Assembly (NCBI GenBank): GCA_016700155.1
Contig: CP065001.1
Location: forward strand, 1,860,001 to 1,924,000
Length of the DNA: 64,000 bases
DNA from: Ignavibacteriales bacterium
GTDB lineage: Bacteria > Bacteroidota > Ignavibacteria > Ignavibacteriales > Ignavibacteriaceae
Direction of reading: 5' to 3'
This document shows, piece by piece, positions 51,457-60,939 of this stretch; position 1 is the stretch's first letter, and every line of letters starts with the position of its first letter. Below the pieces are notes generated by a model. That model worked only from the letters and a program-made list of their open reading frames with translations. It made no database searches and had not been told where the DNA came from. The position numbers and the translations under genes were made by a program.

Positions 51457-53532
51457 TTAACCAATTGTGAGCAAGATCAAATCGGTTAGGATTGTCGCTC
51501 CTTCTTTAAGCAGAAAATCATTTTGATCACTTACGTTTTCCAAAACCTCACCCTTCTGAAGAAGCTTCAAACCTAATCTGCTTCTTCGTTCATTTTCTCT
51601 CTCAAATCTTTTTTGTTCCTCAGCTTCTTTTTCTTTTTTTCTTACTGATTCATTTAAAGAAACTTCTTGTCTGTTCCTCGATTCACTGTACTCTTCAATT
51701 TCTTCATATAAGGCATCAAAGGAATTACTTTTTTTGATACGGGATTCATGTTTTTCCAGTAACTCGGGTATTATAGAACTAAGATCATTGTACCGATCAT
51801 ACTGAGCGGGTGATATTTGATCCCACGGCAATGCGCTTGGCTCAGAGCTTTCACCATATTCATTAGGGTCAAATGCTGATGGAAATTTGATATCCGGAAT
51901 GACACCAAGATGTTGTGTGCTGCCGCCATTAATTCTATAGTACTTTGCAATAGTAATTTTTAGTTGTCCTGAAGGAGTCTGAGATTTAGGCATGACTTTA
52001 TTCAGATCAATCAGATTCTGAACAGTACCTTTACCAAAAGTTTGTTCGCCTATAATAATTCCGCGACCATAATCCTGGATTGCACCTGCAAATATTTCTG
52101 AAGCAGATGCACTGAACCTGTTAACCATAACCGCTAAAGGACCATCATAGTAAAGTGATTTATCTTCGTCGGGCATAACTTCAATTTCACCAAAAGATTT
52201 TTTTACCTGGACTACCGGACCATCTTTAATAAACAGTCCGGTAAGATTTATAGCTTCTTCCAGTGATCCGCCTCCATCATTTCTTAAGTCTATAACAATA
52301 CCGTCGACCTTTTCATTCTTGAGTGAATCAATAAGTAATTTTACATCTCGGGTTGTGCTTTTATAATCCTTTTCTCCTCTCGCCATAGCCTCGAAATCAC
52401 TATAGAATGCCGGCACGTTTATCACACCTATCTTAAATGGTTTACCATCATTTGTAACATCAATAATTTCTTTCTTTGCAGCTTGCTCTTCCAGTTTAAC
52501 TTTATCTCTTACAAGTTTTATTTCTTTTATCGCTGCATTAGTCCCGCCATCGGCAGGGATGATCTGTAATCTTACCACGGTTTCTTTCGGGCCTCGAATG
52601 AGTTTTACGACGTCTGTTATTTTCCATCCGACAACATCAACCATTTCACCGTCATCACCCTGGGCTACTCCGATTATTTTATCATCACGATGCAGAAGAT
52701 TACTCTTATATGCAGGACCGCCAGGGATTATTTCGTGGACTTTGGTATAATCATCTTCAGTTTGAAGCTGTGCTCCAATACCTTCGAGGGACAAACTCAT
52801 ACTTATTTTAAAATTATCCGATGTTGACGGAGAAAGATAATTTGTATGCGGATCCATTACTTCAGTGTAGGAGTTCATAAACAACTGGAATACATCTTCA
52901 GCATCATATTGGTAAATTGCTTTACGGTAATTATCATAACGCTTTGTCAGTCTGTCTTTGATTTTATCCCACTCAGTCCCTTCAAGTTTTAATGTAAGCG
53001 CATCATTCTTAATTCTTCTTCTCCAGATTTCATTTGCTTCATCCGATGTTGAGGGCCATTCAGCATTTTCTCTCTTCAATTGATAAGTTTCATCAACTGT
53101 GAAATCAAATTCTTTTTCAAGGATAGTGTTTATAAAAGTGATTCGTTCATCAACTCTTTCACGGTAAACGTTAAAAATTTCATATGCTGGTTCGATAAAT
53201 CCTTCTTTTAGAAAATCATCATAGTTTAATCTGTCTTTTTCAAATTTTGCGACGTCAGATTTAATGAAGTATGATCTGCTGAAGTCAAGCGCTTTTAAAT
53301 ACCTGTCAAATATTACAGATGATATAGAGTCATTCAACCTTGTCTTTTTGTTAAAGTGATATCTTGACAGCAGCATATTTATTTGTAAACTCTGACTGCT
53401 TAAATGCTCATTTGGCGCAACAACTGTGAGGGAATCCGGCAATTCATTTTTTATCTGTTCAGATTCGGTGTTCTTAGCGAGATATATATTTGCAGCAGCT
53501 ATCAATACGATTATCAAAATTATTTTTTTCAT
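51457..53532 (-). CDS. prc: Carboxy-terminal (tail-specific) processing protease
   Basis: From ATG 53532 (AAGGAC just upstream) the protein has 691 residues: a signal anchor MKKIILIIVLIAAANIYLA, an N-terminal helical domain with YFIKSDVAKFEKDRLNYDDF, a PDZ domain (LSLEGIGAQLQTEDDYTKVHEIIPGGPAYKSNLLHRDDKIIGV), the S41 core with Ser in RFSASASEIFAGAIQDYGRG and Lys in GEQTFGKGTVQNL, and a DUF3340-like tail. It degrades or trims envelope proteins. A longer frame from 53556 has no ribosome site. Confidence 0.95.
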   Translation of the reverse strand: MKKIILIIVLIAAANIYLAKNTESEQIKNELPDSLTVVAPNEHLSSQSLQINMLLSRYHFNKKTRLNDSISSVIFDRYLKALDFSRSYFIKSDVAKFEKDRLNYDDFLKEGFIEPAYEIFNVYRERVDERITFINTILEKEFDFTVDETYQLKRENAEWPSTSDEANEIWRRRIKNDALTLKLEGTEWDKIKDRLTKRYDNYRKAIYQYDAEDVFQLFMNSYTEVMDPHTNYLSPSTSDNFKISMSLSLEGIGAQLQTEDDYTKVHEIIPGGPAYKSNLLHRDDKIIGVAQGDDGEMVDVVGWKITDVVKLIRGPKETVVRLQIIPADGGTNAAIKEIKLVRDKVKLEEQAAKKEIIDVTNDGKPFKIGVINVPAFYSDFEAMARGEKDYKSTTRDVKLLIDSLKNEKVDGIVIDLRNDGGGSLEEAINLTGLFIKDGPVVQVKKSFGEIEVMPDEDKSLYYDGPLAVMVNRFSASASEIFAGAIQDYGRGIIIGEQTFGKGTVQNLIDLNKVMPKSQTPSGQLKITIAKYYRINGGSTQHLGVIPDIKFPSAFDPNEYGESSEPSALPWDQISPAQYDRYNDLSSIIPELLEKHESRIKKSNSFDALYEEIEEYSESRNRQEVSLNESVRKKEKEAEEQKRFERENERRSRLGLKLLQKGEVLENVSDQNDFLLKEGATILTDLILLTIG

Positions 53533-53586
53533 ATGTCCTTTAATAAATGATTTCATAAATGAACTTGCCTCTGTTCTTTATACTAA

Positions 53587-53612
53587 GAAGGCAGTTATTA
53601 AAAACTGCCTTC
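53587..53612 (-). terminator. Hairpin between the M16 pair and prc
   Basis: GAAGGCAGTT-attaaa-AACTGCCTTC is a perfect 10-bp stem in the gap between the two minus-strand units. Its T-run on the minus strand is short (TT), so termination may be partial. Confidence 0.6.
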
Positions 53613-53658
53613 AAAATAACAATACAACAGGGAATAATTAAATACTATTCTATATACC

Positions 53659-55194
53659 TTATTTAAATGTATCCTGTGAATTAATAATTTTTACGTCCTT
53701 TACATTCATCCGGAATTTAGCAACGATCTCATCTTCTTCCAGAAGTTCCTTTGGCAAACCTGATTTTACAATATTTGAATAACTCATCAGTGAATCAGAA
53801 TTATTCAGCAGACTGTTTGAAAGGGCTTCTGCTTCACTTTTATCCGTGACGATAGTTATATACATATTTTCAGTCTGCCAGTATTTTTTTATAACGTTGT
53901 TCACATCATCAAGAGTAAGTTCACTTAACAATGTTTGTAACTCATTTATATAATCTTCTCTGCCGTAGAATTTGGAATCCATTAAATACCCAAGCTGCTG
54001 AGATGGTGTCTGGACATAAAGCTTAATGTAACTCATCAGGAATTTTCTTGTCGATTCAAAATCTTCCTGTGACATTCCGTTTTTTACAAGTTTATCCAGC
54101 TCCCACATCGCCATTCTGATTGCATAATGAGCGTGTCCCAGTTTCAGGTCCTTTAGCTCATCATACTGAACCTGTAATTGCTTTGCTATCTGTACAGGTC
54201 TTATCCAGATTGAAAAATAATTTGATGACCTTGGTACACCAGCAGGAGGAAGCATATTTGAACCGCCGTTTTCATACCATTCAATGTAACTGTAATCACC
54301 ATAATTCATAGACCGCTGCTCACGTAACTGCTGGTACAATCTTCCGTAGGACTTACGGTGTTCACCCAGATATGAATTTGCAACCATCAGTGCTGCAAAA
54401 TCATCAGATGATCTGTTTATAGTCAGAGGAAATCCTCCATATATGGCTGATCCAAAAGCATTATCTTTCGAAATAATTTCTACACGAACACCATCTGGCA
54501 TTGGTACTGTAGCAACTTCACTTACTGACGGCTTGGTATCAGGCAAAGCCTTCATATCACTCATTAATTTATTAACGAATTCAGAAGAATAATTTCCGGC
54601 AATACCTATAGTAAGATTATTGCTTGTGAAATATGTTTTGTAATGAGTCTTTACGTCATTGAGTGTTATGGATTTTACTGATTCAGATTTACCTTGTACC
54701 ATATGCTGGTATTTTGTTCCGCGGAAAAGAAAATCCTCAAGAGCTTTTTTGCTGTACTCTTCATCCGATGATGCCCGAATTACCTGGTCAACATAATTCT
54801 GCTGGTTAGTTTTAACCCTATTGAAATCGGATTCCTGAAATGAAGGAGCCGTAACCAATCCAATCATAACAGGATAAAATTTCTCTAACCAATCATTATG
54901 AATTTCAAATGTGAAAATGGAAACCTCTTTATCAACACTGGCACCGTACCGGGAAGCCATAGGATAATTCATTTCCTGTATTGAACTGTAACTTAGTTCA
55001 CCTGTACCGCCCTGTAAAATTGTATTTACCACAGTTGATGTCAAACCTTCTTTACCCGAAGGATCTGATACAGATCCGTTTAAGAACATAAATTTAATAA
55101 CAACTTTATTTGATGAAGGTTGTTTTAATTCTACTAATTTCTGAGCTGTCATTGTAGCAATCATAAGCAGACTTATTAATAATGTTTTTATCAT
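53659..55194 (-). CDS. M16 peptidase-like subunit without zinc motif
   Basis: This 511-residue insulinase-fold protein has a signal peptide (1-17). At the HxxEH place it reads SGKEGLTSTVVNTILQGGTGELS, so the metal ligands are gone. The C-terminal half keeps RSMNYGDYSYIEWYENGGSN (the Arg/Tyr pair region) used by the partner subunit for substrate binding. It fits the non-catalytic partner of a two-subunit M16B protease. The start overlaps the active subunit gene by 4 bp (ATGA). Confidence 0.92.
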   Translation of the reverse strand: MIKTLLISLLMIATMTAQKLVELKQPSSNKVVIKFMFLNGSVSDPSGKEGLTSTVVNTILQGGTGELSYSSIQEMNYPMASRYGASVDKEVSIFTFEIHNDWLEKFYPVMIGLVTAPSFQESDFNRVKTNQQNYVDQVIRASSDEEYSKKALEDFLFRGTKYQHMVQGKSESVKSITLNDVKTHYKTYFTSNNLTIGIAGNYSSEFVNKLMSDMKALPDTKPSVSEVATVPMPDGVRVEIISKDNAFGSAIYGGFPLTINRSSDDFAALMVANSYLGEHRKSYGRLYQQLREQRSMNYGDYSYIEWYENGGSNMLPPAGVPRSSNYFSIWIRPVQIAKQLQVQYDELKDLKLGHAHYAIRMAMWELDKLVKNGMSQEDFESTRKFLMSYIKLYVQTPSQQLGYLMDSKFYGREDYINELQTLLSELTLDDVNNVIKKYWQTENMYITIVTDKSEAEALSNSLLNNSDSLMSYSNIVKSGLPKELLEEDEIVAKFRMNVKDVKIINSQDTFK

Positions 55195-56537
55195 TTTACA
55201 CCGCCTTCAGCATCTGCTGATATTGTTGCAATAGTTAGTCCTGAATTTTGAAAATATTTTTTTGCAACATCAATTATGTCTTCAACTTTAACTTTATCAT
55301 ACATGGCGTAAAGTTTATTTATTGACTCCGGATTATTTGTAAGTGCAGCATAACTTGCTAACGAACGGGCAATAGCGTCAGGACTGTCAATACCCATTGC
55401 AAACCTGTATTTGAGGTTTGATTTTGTATCCGCTAAAATCCCAGCTTCAACACCCGAGTTCTTTACTTGTTCAAGAGCTTTAACAATCTCATCCTTTACA
55501 TACTGCAGATCTTCTTTTTTAATTAATGAAGCCTGGATGGTAATTAATCCTGGATCTCTTGTATCAGAAGCTCCGCCACCAATGAAGCGTACCTTCTGTT
55601 CCTGAAGCACTAATTTTTTATAAAGGTCAGAAGTTTGTGAAAATAAAATGCTTGTTAGAATATCAAGAGCAGGCATGTCTATTTCAACATCACTGAAAGC
55701 AGGACCTTTATAATTCAACGTAAGCAACGGAGGGATTCCTCCATTTTGTAGATGTGTAAATCTCGTCCCTGTTTGCGGTGGTTCCGGTTTAACTGATGAA
55801 ACGAAATTTCCTTTTTCCCAGTCACCAAAATATTTATTCGCAAGTGAATTCACTCTTTCAGGAGTCACATCGCCGACAACAATAATTGTTGAATATTCAG
55901 GTCTGTAAAATCTTTTGAAGAATTCCCTTGAATACTCATATTGATTTGGCATATCAATAATATCTTTTAGAAAACCCATCGTAGTATGCTTGTATGTGTG
56001 CTGATCGAAGGCAGTGTTATAAATATTCTCATTGAGTTGAACATAGGGACTAGCGTTGTTCTTTGTGTATTCGCCTTTTACTGCGCCAGCCTCAGTTTTG
56101 AAATCGTGTATAGGATAGTTCAGGTTTTTAAATCTATCCGATTCCAATTCAAACATTAATTCAAGTTGTCCTGCATCACCGGTCATATGATAAACTGTCC
56201 TGTCAAATGAAGTGTTGGCATTGGCTCCGGCTCCAATTGATTTAAGTACATCGTTGTATTCATCTTTAGAGTACTTATCTGTCCCCCTGAACATCATATG
56301 TTCAAAGAAATGTGCGAACCCTGTTACACCTTCTTCAACTTCATCCCTGGAACCTACGCGTACTACAATATAAAAGGCAGCTAAACCCGGACTGTCAAAT
56401 TTTACAGTTACAACATTTAACCCGTTAGGGAGTGTGTGTTGTTCGATAGGGTAGGGAAGTATTTTATCACCTGACGGCACAGCGTATACCGTAATACCGG
56501 TGAGAAATAATACTACTAATAATATGATTTTCCTCAA
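55191..56537 (-). CDS. M16 zinc peptidase, active subunit
   Basis: The 448-residue protein has a signal peptide (about 1-20) and the inverted zinc motif FAHFFEHMMFRGT (His76, Glu79, His80), with the third ligand Glu156 in AVKGEY, 76 residues on. It also has NANTSFDRTVYH and FKRFYRPEYSTIIVVGDV. It starts at TTG 56537 behind GGAGGAG. With the following gene it should form an alpha/beta M16B heterodimer in the periplasm that degrades peptides. Confidence 0.94.
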   Translation of the reverse strand: MRKIILLVVLFLTGITVYAVPSGDKILPYPIEQHTLPNGLNVVTVKFDSPGLAAFYIVVRVGSRDEVEEGVTGFAHFFEHMMFRGTDKYSKDEYNDVLKSIGAGANANTSFDRTVYHMTGDAGQLELMFELESDRFKNLNYPIHDFKTEAGAVKGEYTKNNASPYVQLNENIYNTAFDQHTYKHTTMGFLKDIIDMPNQYEYSREFFKRFYRPEYSTIIVVGDVTPERVNSLANKYFGDWEKGNFVSSVKPEPPQTGTRFTHLQNGGIPPLLTLNYKGPAFSDVEIDMPALDILTSILFSQTSDLYKKLVLQEQKVRFIGGGASDTRDPGLITIQASLIKKEDLQYVKDEIVKALEQVKNSGVEAGILADTKSNLKYRFAMGIDSPDAIARSLASYAALTNNPESINKLYAMYDKVKVEDIIDVAKKYFQNSGLTIATISADAEGGVK

Positions 56538-56690
56538 TGTGCATCTCCTCCGATTTAATAGTTAGTTCATTAAAATATTTCAACAAATGAAATTCAATTA
56601 TTTTATAAGTGGTGAGAAAATTATTTTTTTAACAAATAGTTCCAATCACAATATGATAAACGGCTTGATTTAGTCAGTGTCAATTTAAAG

Positions 56691-57209
56691 TCATTTCAAC
56701 TGGCTGGCGAGTTCCAGAATTTCTTCGGCATGTGTGGTTACATCAACTTCCCTGAGTATCTTACTTATTTTTCCTTCTTTATCGATGATGAATGTAATCC
56801 TGCTGGCTAAGCCAATATTATTCAAAACGCCGTATGCTTCTGCTACTTTTTTATCTTCATCAGAAAGTAAAGGAAAGTTTAAATCATGATCATCAATAAA
56901 TTCTATAATTGAATTTTGTGAGTCGACTGATATCCCGAAAACTTTAATGTTATTTGCTTCATACTTTGAGTAATTATCACGAATTCCGCAAGCCTGCTTT
57001 GTACAGCCCGCAGTATTGGCTTTCGGATAAAAGTAAATCACAACAGGAGCCTTTCCTTTCCAATCGGCAAGGCTATGATTATTCCCGTATGCATCCGGTA
57101 AAATAAAATCAGGGGCTTCCATTCCTTCCGTCAGGTTTTCTGCAGTTCCTCCGCATCCATTTGCGAGAACAATTATAAAAACAAATATCGTTGAGTATAA
57201 TAACTTCAT
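56691..57209 (-). CDS. bcp: Lipoprotein peroxiredoxin, Bcp/PrxQ type
   Basis: From ATG 57209 (AGGAAG upstream) the protein has 172 residues. A lipoprotein signal ends LANGCGG. The thiol-peroxidase domain follows: APDFILPDAYGNNHSLADWKGKAPVVIYFYPKANTAGCTKQACGIRD (peroxidatic Cys in AGCTKQAC, with the resolving Cys five residues on) and GISVDSQNSIIEFIDDHDLNFPLLSD. A lipid anchor is unusual for Bcp and suggests a periplasmic role in peroxide removal. A frame from 57239 overlaps purB but has no support. Confidence 0.9.
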   Translation of the reverse strand: MKLLYSTIFVFIIVLANGCGGTAENLTEGMEAPDFILPDAYGNNHSLADWKGKAPVVIYFYPKANTAGCTKQACGIRDNYSKYEANNIKVFGISVDSQNSIIEFIDDHDLNFPLLSDEDKKVAEAYGVLNNIGLASRITFIIDKEGKISKILREVDVTTHAEEILELASQLK

Positions 57210-57228
57210 ATTTCTTCCTGGTAAAATT

Positions 57229-58533
57229 CTACTTATCATTTAAAACAGTCCGATTAAAAATATAGTTCACGTTTGCAAGCATCTTTTTGTTATTAAAGAT
57301 TGATTCAACTTCATCTTTTTGTAAGTACTTCATTGCTTCTGACGAATTTAGAATTTCCTCTTTCAAATTTTTATTCTGATTATTCCATACATCCATAGCA
57401 CAAGTTTGAACAATCCTGTAAGCATCCTCCCTTGTAAGGCCTTTGTTGACAAGTTTCAACAAAATAGTTTGGGAGAAAACAAGACCTCTCGTAAGATTAA
57501 GATTCTTGATCATATTTTCCGGATAGATAATAAGGTTCTTAATAAGTTTGTTTGCTAGGTCAAGCATATAATCAAGCGCGATGCAGGAGTCGGGGACAAT
57601 AATTCTTTCAACTGATGAATGAGAAATATCCCTTTCATGCCAAAGTGCGACATTCTCAAAAGCCGCCTGAGCATTGCTGCGTAAGACTCTAGCCAATCCG
57701 GTTATACGTTCACTTACAATCGGATTTCTTTTGTGAGGCATTGCCGACGATCCTTTTTGACCTTTGCTAAAATATTCTTCTGCTTCAAGTACTTCTGTTC
57801 TTTGCAGATGTCTTATTTCTATCGAGATTTTTTCTAAAGTGGCTCCAATCAATGCTAAGACGGATAAAAATTCAGCATGCCTGTCACGCTGAATAACCTG
57901 TGTTGAAACAGGAGCAGGAGATAGTCCCATTTTTTCACAGACATATTTTTCCACTTCCGGTGATAAATGTTCGAAAGTTCCAACCGCACCTGAGATTTGT
58001 CCCACGCTGATTGATTTAACGGCTGCTTCAAGCCGAGTTATATTTCTTTTTGTTTCTTCAAACCATAACGCAAATTTTAATCCCATTGATGTTGGTTCTG
58101 CATGTATGCCGTGTGATCTTCCAACACAAACAGAATCTTTGTGTTCAATCGCACGGTTTTTCAGGATTTCCTTCAATTCAAATAATCTTTTCAACAGCAG
58201 TTCACCAGCAGTTTTCATCTGGTAGGATAAAGTCGTATCAAGAATATCGGATGAGGTCATTCCATAATGAATATGTCGTGATTCAGGTCCAACATATTCA
58301 GCCACATTTGTAAGAAAAGCGATGACATCATGTTTAGTAGTTTCTTCAATTTCCAGTATTCGTTTAACATCAAAGCTGGCTTTGCTTTTAATGATTTCAA
58401 GATCTTCAACAGGGACATCACCAGCCACAGAACGTGCTTCTGTAGCCAGTATTTCGATTTGAAGCCACGTATTAAATTTAAATTCGTCCAACCAGATTTT
58501 TCCCATTTCAGGGAGCGTATAGCGATCTATCAT
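57229..58533 (-). CDS. purB: Adenylosuccinate lyase
   Basis: The 434-residue fumarase-superfamily enzyme has RYTLPEMGKIWLDEFKFNTWLQIE, TKHDVIAFLTNVAEYVGPESRHIHYGMTSSDILDT, GRSHGIHAEPTSMGLKFALW and the signature KGQKGSSAMPHKRNPIVSERITGLARVLRSN (catalytic Ser loop). It acts twice, in AMP and IMP synthesis. GGAG lies 9 nt before ATG. It overlaps the HtrA gene by one base. Confidence 0.97.
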   Translation of the reverse strand: MIDRYTLPEMGKIWLDEFKFNTWLQIEILATEARSVAGDVPVEDLEIIKSKASFDVKRILEIEETTKHDVIAFLTNVAEYVGPESRHIHYGMTSSDILDTTLSYQMKTAGELLLKRLFELKEILKNRAIEHKDSVCVGRSHGIHAEPTSMGLKFALWFEETKRNITRLEAAVKSISVGQISGAVGTFEHLSPEVEKYVCEKMGLSPAPVSTQVIQRDRHAEFLSVLALIGATLEKISIEIRHLQRTEVLEAEEYFSKGQKGSSAMPHKRNPIVSERITGLARVLRSNAQAAFENVALWHERDISHSSVERIIVPDSCIALDYMLDLANKLIKNLIIYPENMIKNLNLTRGLVFSQTILLKLVNKGLTREDAYRIVQTCAMDVWNNQNKNLKEEILNSSEAMKYLQKDEVESIFNNKKMLANVNYIFNRTVLNDK

Positions 58534-59708
58534 TAGTTTTTCTCCAGGCGCATTTTTTTAGTTAGTTCATCATCATCTCTTAAAACCTTAAGAGAAATTG
58601 TTTGTCCCGTTCGGAATTCCTGAAAGACTCCGATGAGAGTCTGTTCATTATTAATTTTATACTCTTCAACCTGTGTAATTATGTCGCCGACTTTTATTCC
58701 AGCTTCACCAGCAGGAGAATTTTTAGCAACCTGAGTTACAATTACACCTCGTGTGGTTTTAAGATTATAATAGTTTGCAATACCTTCATCAATTGATTGG
58801 ATACGTAACCCTATATCAAAGTCACGATCAATTTTTCCTTTTTCCTTTAACTCGGTAATGATCCTCTTTACTTTGTTTATTGGGATAGCGAACCCAAGTC
58901 CAATGCTTCCCTGGCTGCCGGCAGTATAAATTAAAGTATTCATCCCGATAACTTCACCGATACTATTCACAAGCGGACCGCCGCTGTTACCGCCATTAAT
59001 TGAAGCATCAGTCTGTAGCATATTCAGGTAATACCTATTGTTTAAAGGTTCAAGGTTCATACCCGTAGCACTGATTACGCCGACGGTTACAGTTGGTTTA
59101 TCATTTAATTCAAACAGTCCAAATGGATTCCCGAGTGCTATAACCCATTCACCGATAATTATATCTTCAGAATTACCGAGAACAACGTAAGGCAGATTTT
59201 CTTCTTCAATTTTTAAAAGACAAACATCTGATACAGGATCAGTTCCGACAATTTTTGCGGTGTAATGATTTCCATTTGTCATTGTAACAGTAACCTCACT
59301 TGCATTACCAGCCACATGATCATTTGTCAATATATAGCCATCAGGTGAAATGATATATCCTGAACCGAGTCCTTTGACTTTCTGATTACTATTACCTCTA
59401 TTGCCAAAAAACTGTCTGAAAAATGGATCATCGAAGAATGAACCGAAAGGATCTCTATACTGACGAATCTCAATAACATTTATACCAACCACAGCCGGAC
59501 TTACTTTTTGAACTGTTTCCGTGATAATGTTTTTTCTGGAATTCGTGATGTCATTATTTGCCAGATTCTTATAAGCAGTTAGCGAATAGCCGTCTGAATT
59601 ATTTTCATAGAAGTGAGGCTTACTATTTTTATTTGCGAGAAAGTATATGCCGCCTGATATTAAAATCGTGATTAGAATAGCTGCTGATAGTTTAATTCTC
59701 CTGGACAT
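58533..59708 (-). CDS. HtrA/DegP-type serine protease with N-terminal anchor
   Basis: From ATG 59708 the protein has 391 residues. A membrane anchor or signal covers about 8-24. The S1C protease domain has His131 in TNDHVAGNA, Asp161 in VSDVCLLKI and Ser242 in GGNSGGPL. One PDZ domain follows (GVIVTQVAKNSPAGEAGIKVGDIITQVEEYKI). With one PDZ and an anchor it resembles DegS/HtrA. AAGGA suits ATG 59708 better than ATG 59714. It overlaps plsY by 17 bp. Confidence 0.95.
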   Translation of the reverse strand: MSRRIKLSAAILITILISGGIYFLANKNSKPHFYENNSDGYSLTAYKNLANNDITNSRKNIITETVQKVSPAVVGINVIEIRQYRDPFGSFFDDPFFRQFFGNRGNSNQKVKGLGSGYIISPDGYILTNDHVAGNASEVTVTMTNGNHYTAKIVGTDPVSDVCLLKIEEENLPYVVLGNSEDIIIGEWVIALGNPFGLFELNDKPTVTVGVISATGMNLEPLNNRYYLNMLQTDASINGGNSGGPLVNSIGEVIGMNTLIYTAGSQGSIGLGFAIPINKVKRIITELKEKGKIDRDFDIGLRIQSIDEGIANYYNLKTTRGVIVTQVAKNSPAGEAGIKVGDIITQVEEYKINNEQTLIGVFQEFRTGQTISLKVLRDDDELTKKMRLEKN

Positions 59709-60339
59709 TATCATTCCTTTTCTGAAATATTTTTTTTTCTTTGAGAAGCTCTTTTAACGGATCAATATGCTTTATAAAAATCACCAATAGAATTCCGGTT
59801 GCGAAAAGCATAAGCTCAGATTCCGAGCCTGGCTTAGGGAAAGCATATTTAACTGCAATATTAGCAGATGAATATGTTATCATCAATGATAATATTGTTG
59901 CAGCAATGTTTGAAAGAAGAATATCCCTCTTATAAATAAAAGTGATCACCCACAAAAGCAGCCAGGCTGCCAGAACAAATGGAAACATTATTGCGGCTCC
60001 TCCTGCTGCAGTGGCAAGTCCGCGTCCGCCCTTAAAATTTATCCAGGGATTATAACAATGACTGAATACCGCGAATACTAAAGCCAGAGCAGCAAATCCG
60101 AATGCATCAGGATATAGCAGCTTAATAAAAAATACACTTGCAATTCCTTTAACTGCATCAATGATAAGCACCATTATTCCTGTAACTTTTGAGTTTGTTA
60201 CTTCATAGGAATTCATAGCCCCAACGTTGCCGGATCCGGTATTAGTTATATCAATACCTTTTGTTCTTTTTAATAAAAGGTATGCTGTTGGAAAAGAACC
60301 AAAAAGATAACCTGAAACAGCCGAAATAAGATATTCCAT
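59692..60339 (-). CDS. plsY: Acyl-phosphate:glycerol-3-phosphate acyltransferase
   Basis: The 215-residue membrane enzyme has AVSGYLFGSFPTAYLLLKRTKGIDITNTGSGNVGAMNSYE, CYNPWINFKGGRGLATAAGGAAIMFP and the helical pattern of PlsY, with five or so helices. It uses acyl phosphate to acylate G3P, the first step of phospholipid synthesis. It leads the plsY-htrA-purB-bcp minus-strand run. Confidence 0.96.
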   Translation of the reverse strand: MEYLISAVSGYLFGSFPTAYLLLKRTKGIDITNTGSGNVGAMNSYEVTNSKVTGIMVLIIDAVKGIASVFFIKLLYPDAFGFAALALVFAVFSHCYNPWINFKGGRGLATAAGGAAIMFPFVLAAWLLLWVITFIYKRDILLSNIAATILSLMITYSSANIAVKYAFPKPGSESELMLFATGILLVIFIKHIDPLKELLKEKKIFQKRNDNVQEN

Positions 60340-60370
60340 CAGATCTTTTGAAATTTGATTTTGTGATGAT

Positions 60371-60378
60371 CAAAAATA
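60371..60378 (-). promoter_or_regulatory. Candidate -7 box for the plsY operon
   Basis: On the minus strand TATTTTTG matches the TAnnTTTG -7 pattern about 30 nt before the plsY ATG. No TTG element stands at the right distance upstream, so support is partial. Confidence 0.4.
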
Positions 60379-60416
60379 CAAAAAATATTTTTTTTTATTT
60401 CCGGATATGAAATTTA

Positions 60417-60447
60417 TTGCAAGAGTATTAACAGTCTGTTATATTTG
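60417..60447 (+). promoter_or_regulatory. Bacteroidota-type promoter of tRNA-Gly
   Basis: TTG at 60417-60419, 20 nt, then TATATTTG at 60440-60447 is an exact match to the Bacteroidota promoter pattern. The tRNA begins 21 nt later. Confidence 0.7.
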
Positions 60448-60467
60448 ACACGTAAAAATTGTTAAAT

Positions 60468-60540
<73 letters not shown>

Positions 60541-60546
60541 CACTCA

Positions 60547-60573
60547 AATCCACGAAAGTGGATTAATTTTTTT
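60547..60573 (+). terminator. Terminator between tRNA-Gly and tRNA-Cys
   Basis: AATCCAC-GAAA-GTGGATT is a perfect 7-bp stem with a GNRA loop followed by AA and seven T. Each tRNA pair in the window is separated by such a hairpin. Confidence 0.75.
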
Positions 60574-60588
60574 CATATCAGTATTTAA

Positions 60589-60661
60589 GGCGCTGTAGCC
60601 AAGTGGTTAAGGCGAAGGTCTGCAAAACCTTTATTCGTCGGTTCGACTCCGACCGGCGCCT
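60589..60661 (+). tRNA. tRNA-Cys (anticodon GCA)
   Basis: Acceptor GGCGCTG / CGGCGCC, the D arm GCCAAGTGGTTAAGGC, the anticodon stem AAGGT / ACCTT with loop CTGCAAA and anticodon GCA, and the T arm GTCGG-TTCGACT-CCGAC. The discriminator is T at 60661. A broken copy of this gene lies at 60940-60997, behind a GIY-YIG gene. Confidence 0.96.
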
Positions 60662-60693
60662 CAAAATCCTTCCAAAAAATTTCCAGTCATAAA

Positions 60694-60933
60694 ATGTATA
60701 CAGTATATGTATTAAAAAGTTTAAAGGATCAAAAGCGATATATCGGTATGACATCTGAATTAACCAGAAGAATAGATGAGCATAATTTTGGAAAAGTTAA
60801 GTCAACAAGAAATAGAAGACAATTCATTCTATTTTATACTGAAGAGTTTAATACGAAAGAAGAAGCTACTGCGAGAGAAAAATTTTTCAAGACAGGAAAA
60901 GGGAGGGAATTTCTAAATTCGATAAAGAATTAA
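60694..60933 (+). CDS. GIY-YIG nuclease-domain protein
   Basis: The 79-residue protein is a bare GIY-YIG domain: YTVYVLKSLKDQKRYIGMT (VYV-11-YIG), ELTRRIDEHNFGKVKSTRNRRQF with the catalytic Arg, and TAREKFFKTGKGREFLNS with the metal-binding Glu. Such small proteins are frequent, multi-copy and mobile in Bacteroidota. It starts 32 bp after tRNA-Cys and is followed 7 bp later by a damaged tRNA-Cys copy, a placement like that of a tRNA-targeting mobile gene. No ribosome-binding site is visible. Confidence 0.9.
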   Translation: MYTVYVLKSLKDQKRYIGMTSELTRRIDEHNFGKVKSTRNRRQFILFYTEEFNTKEEATAREKFFKTGKGREFLNSIKN

Positions 60934-60939
60934 TTTCTT

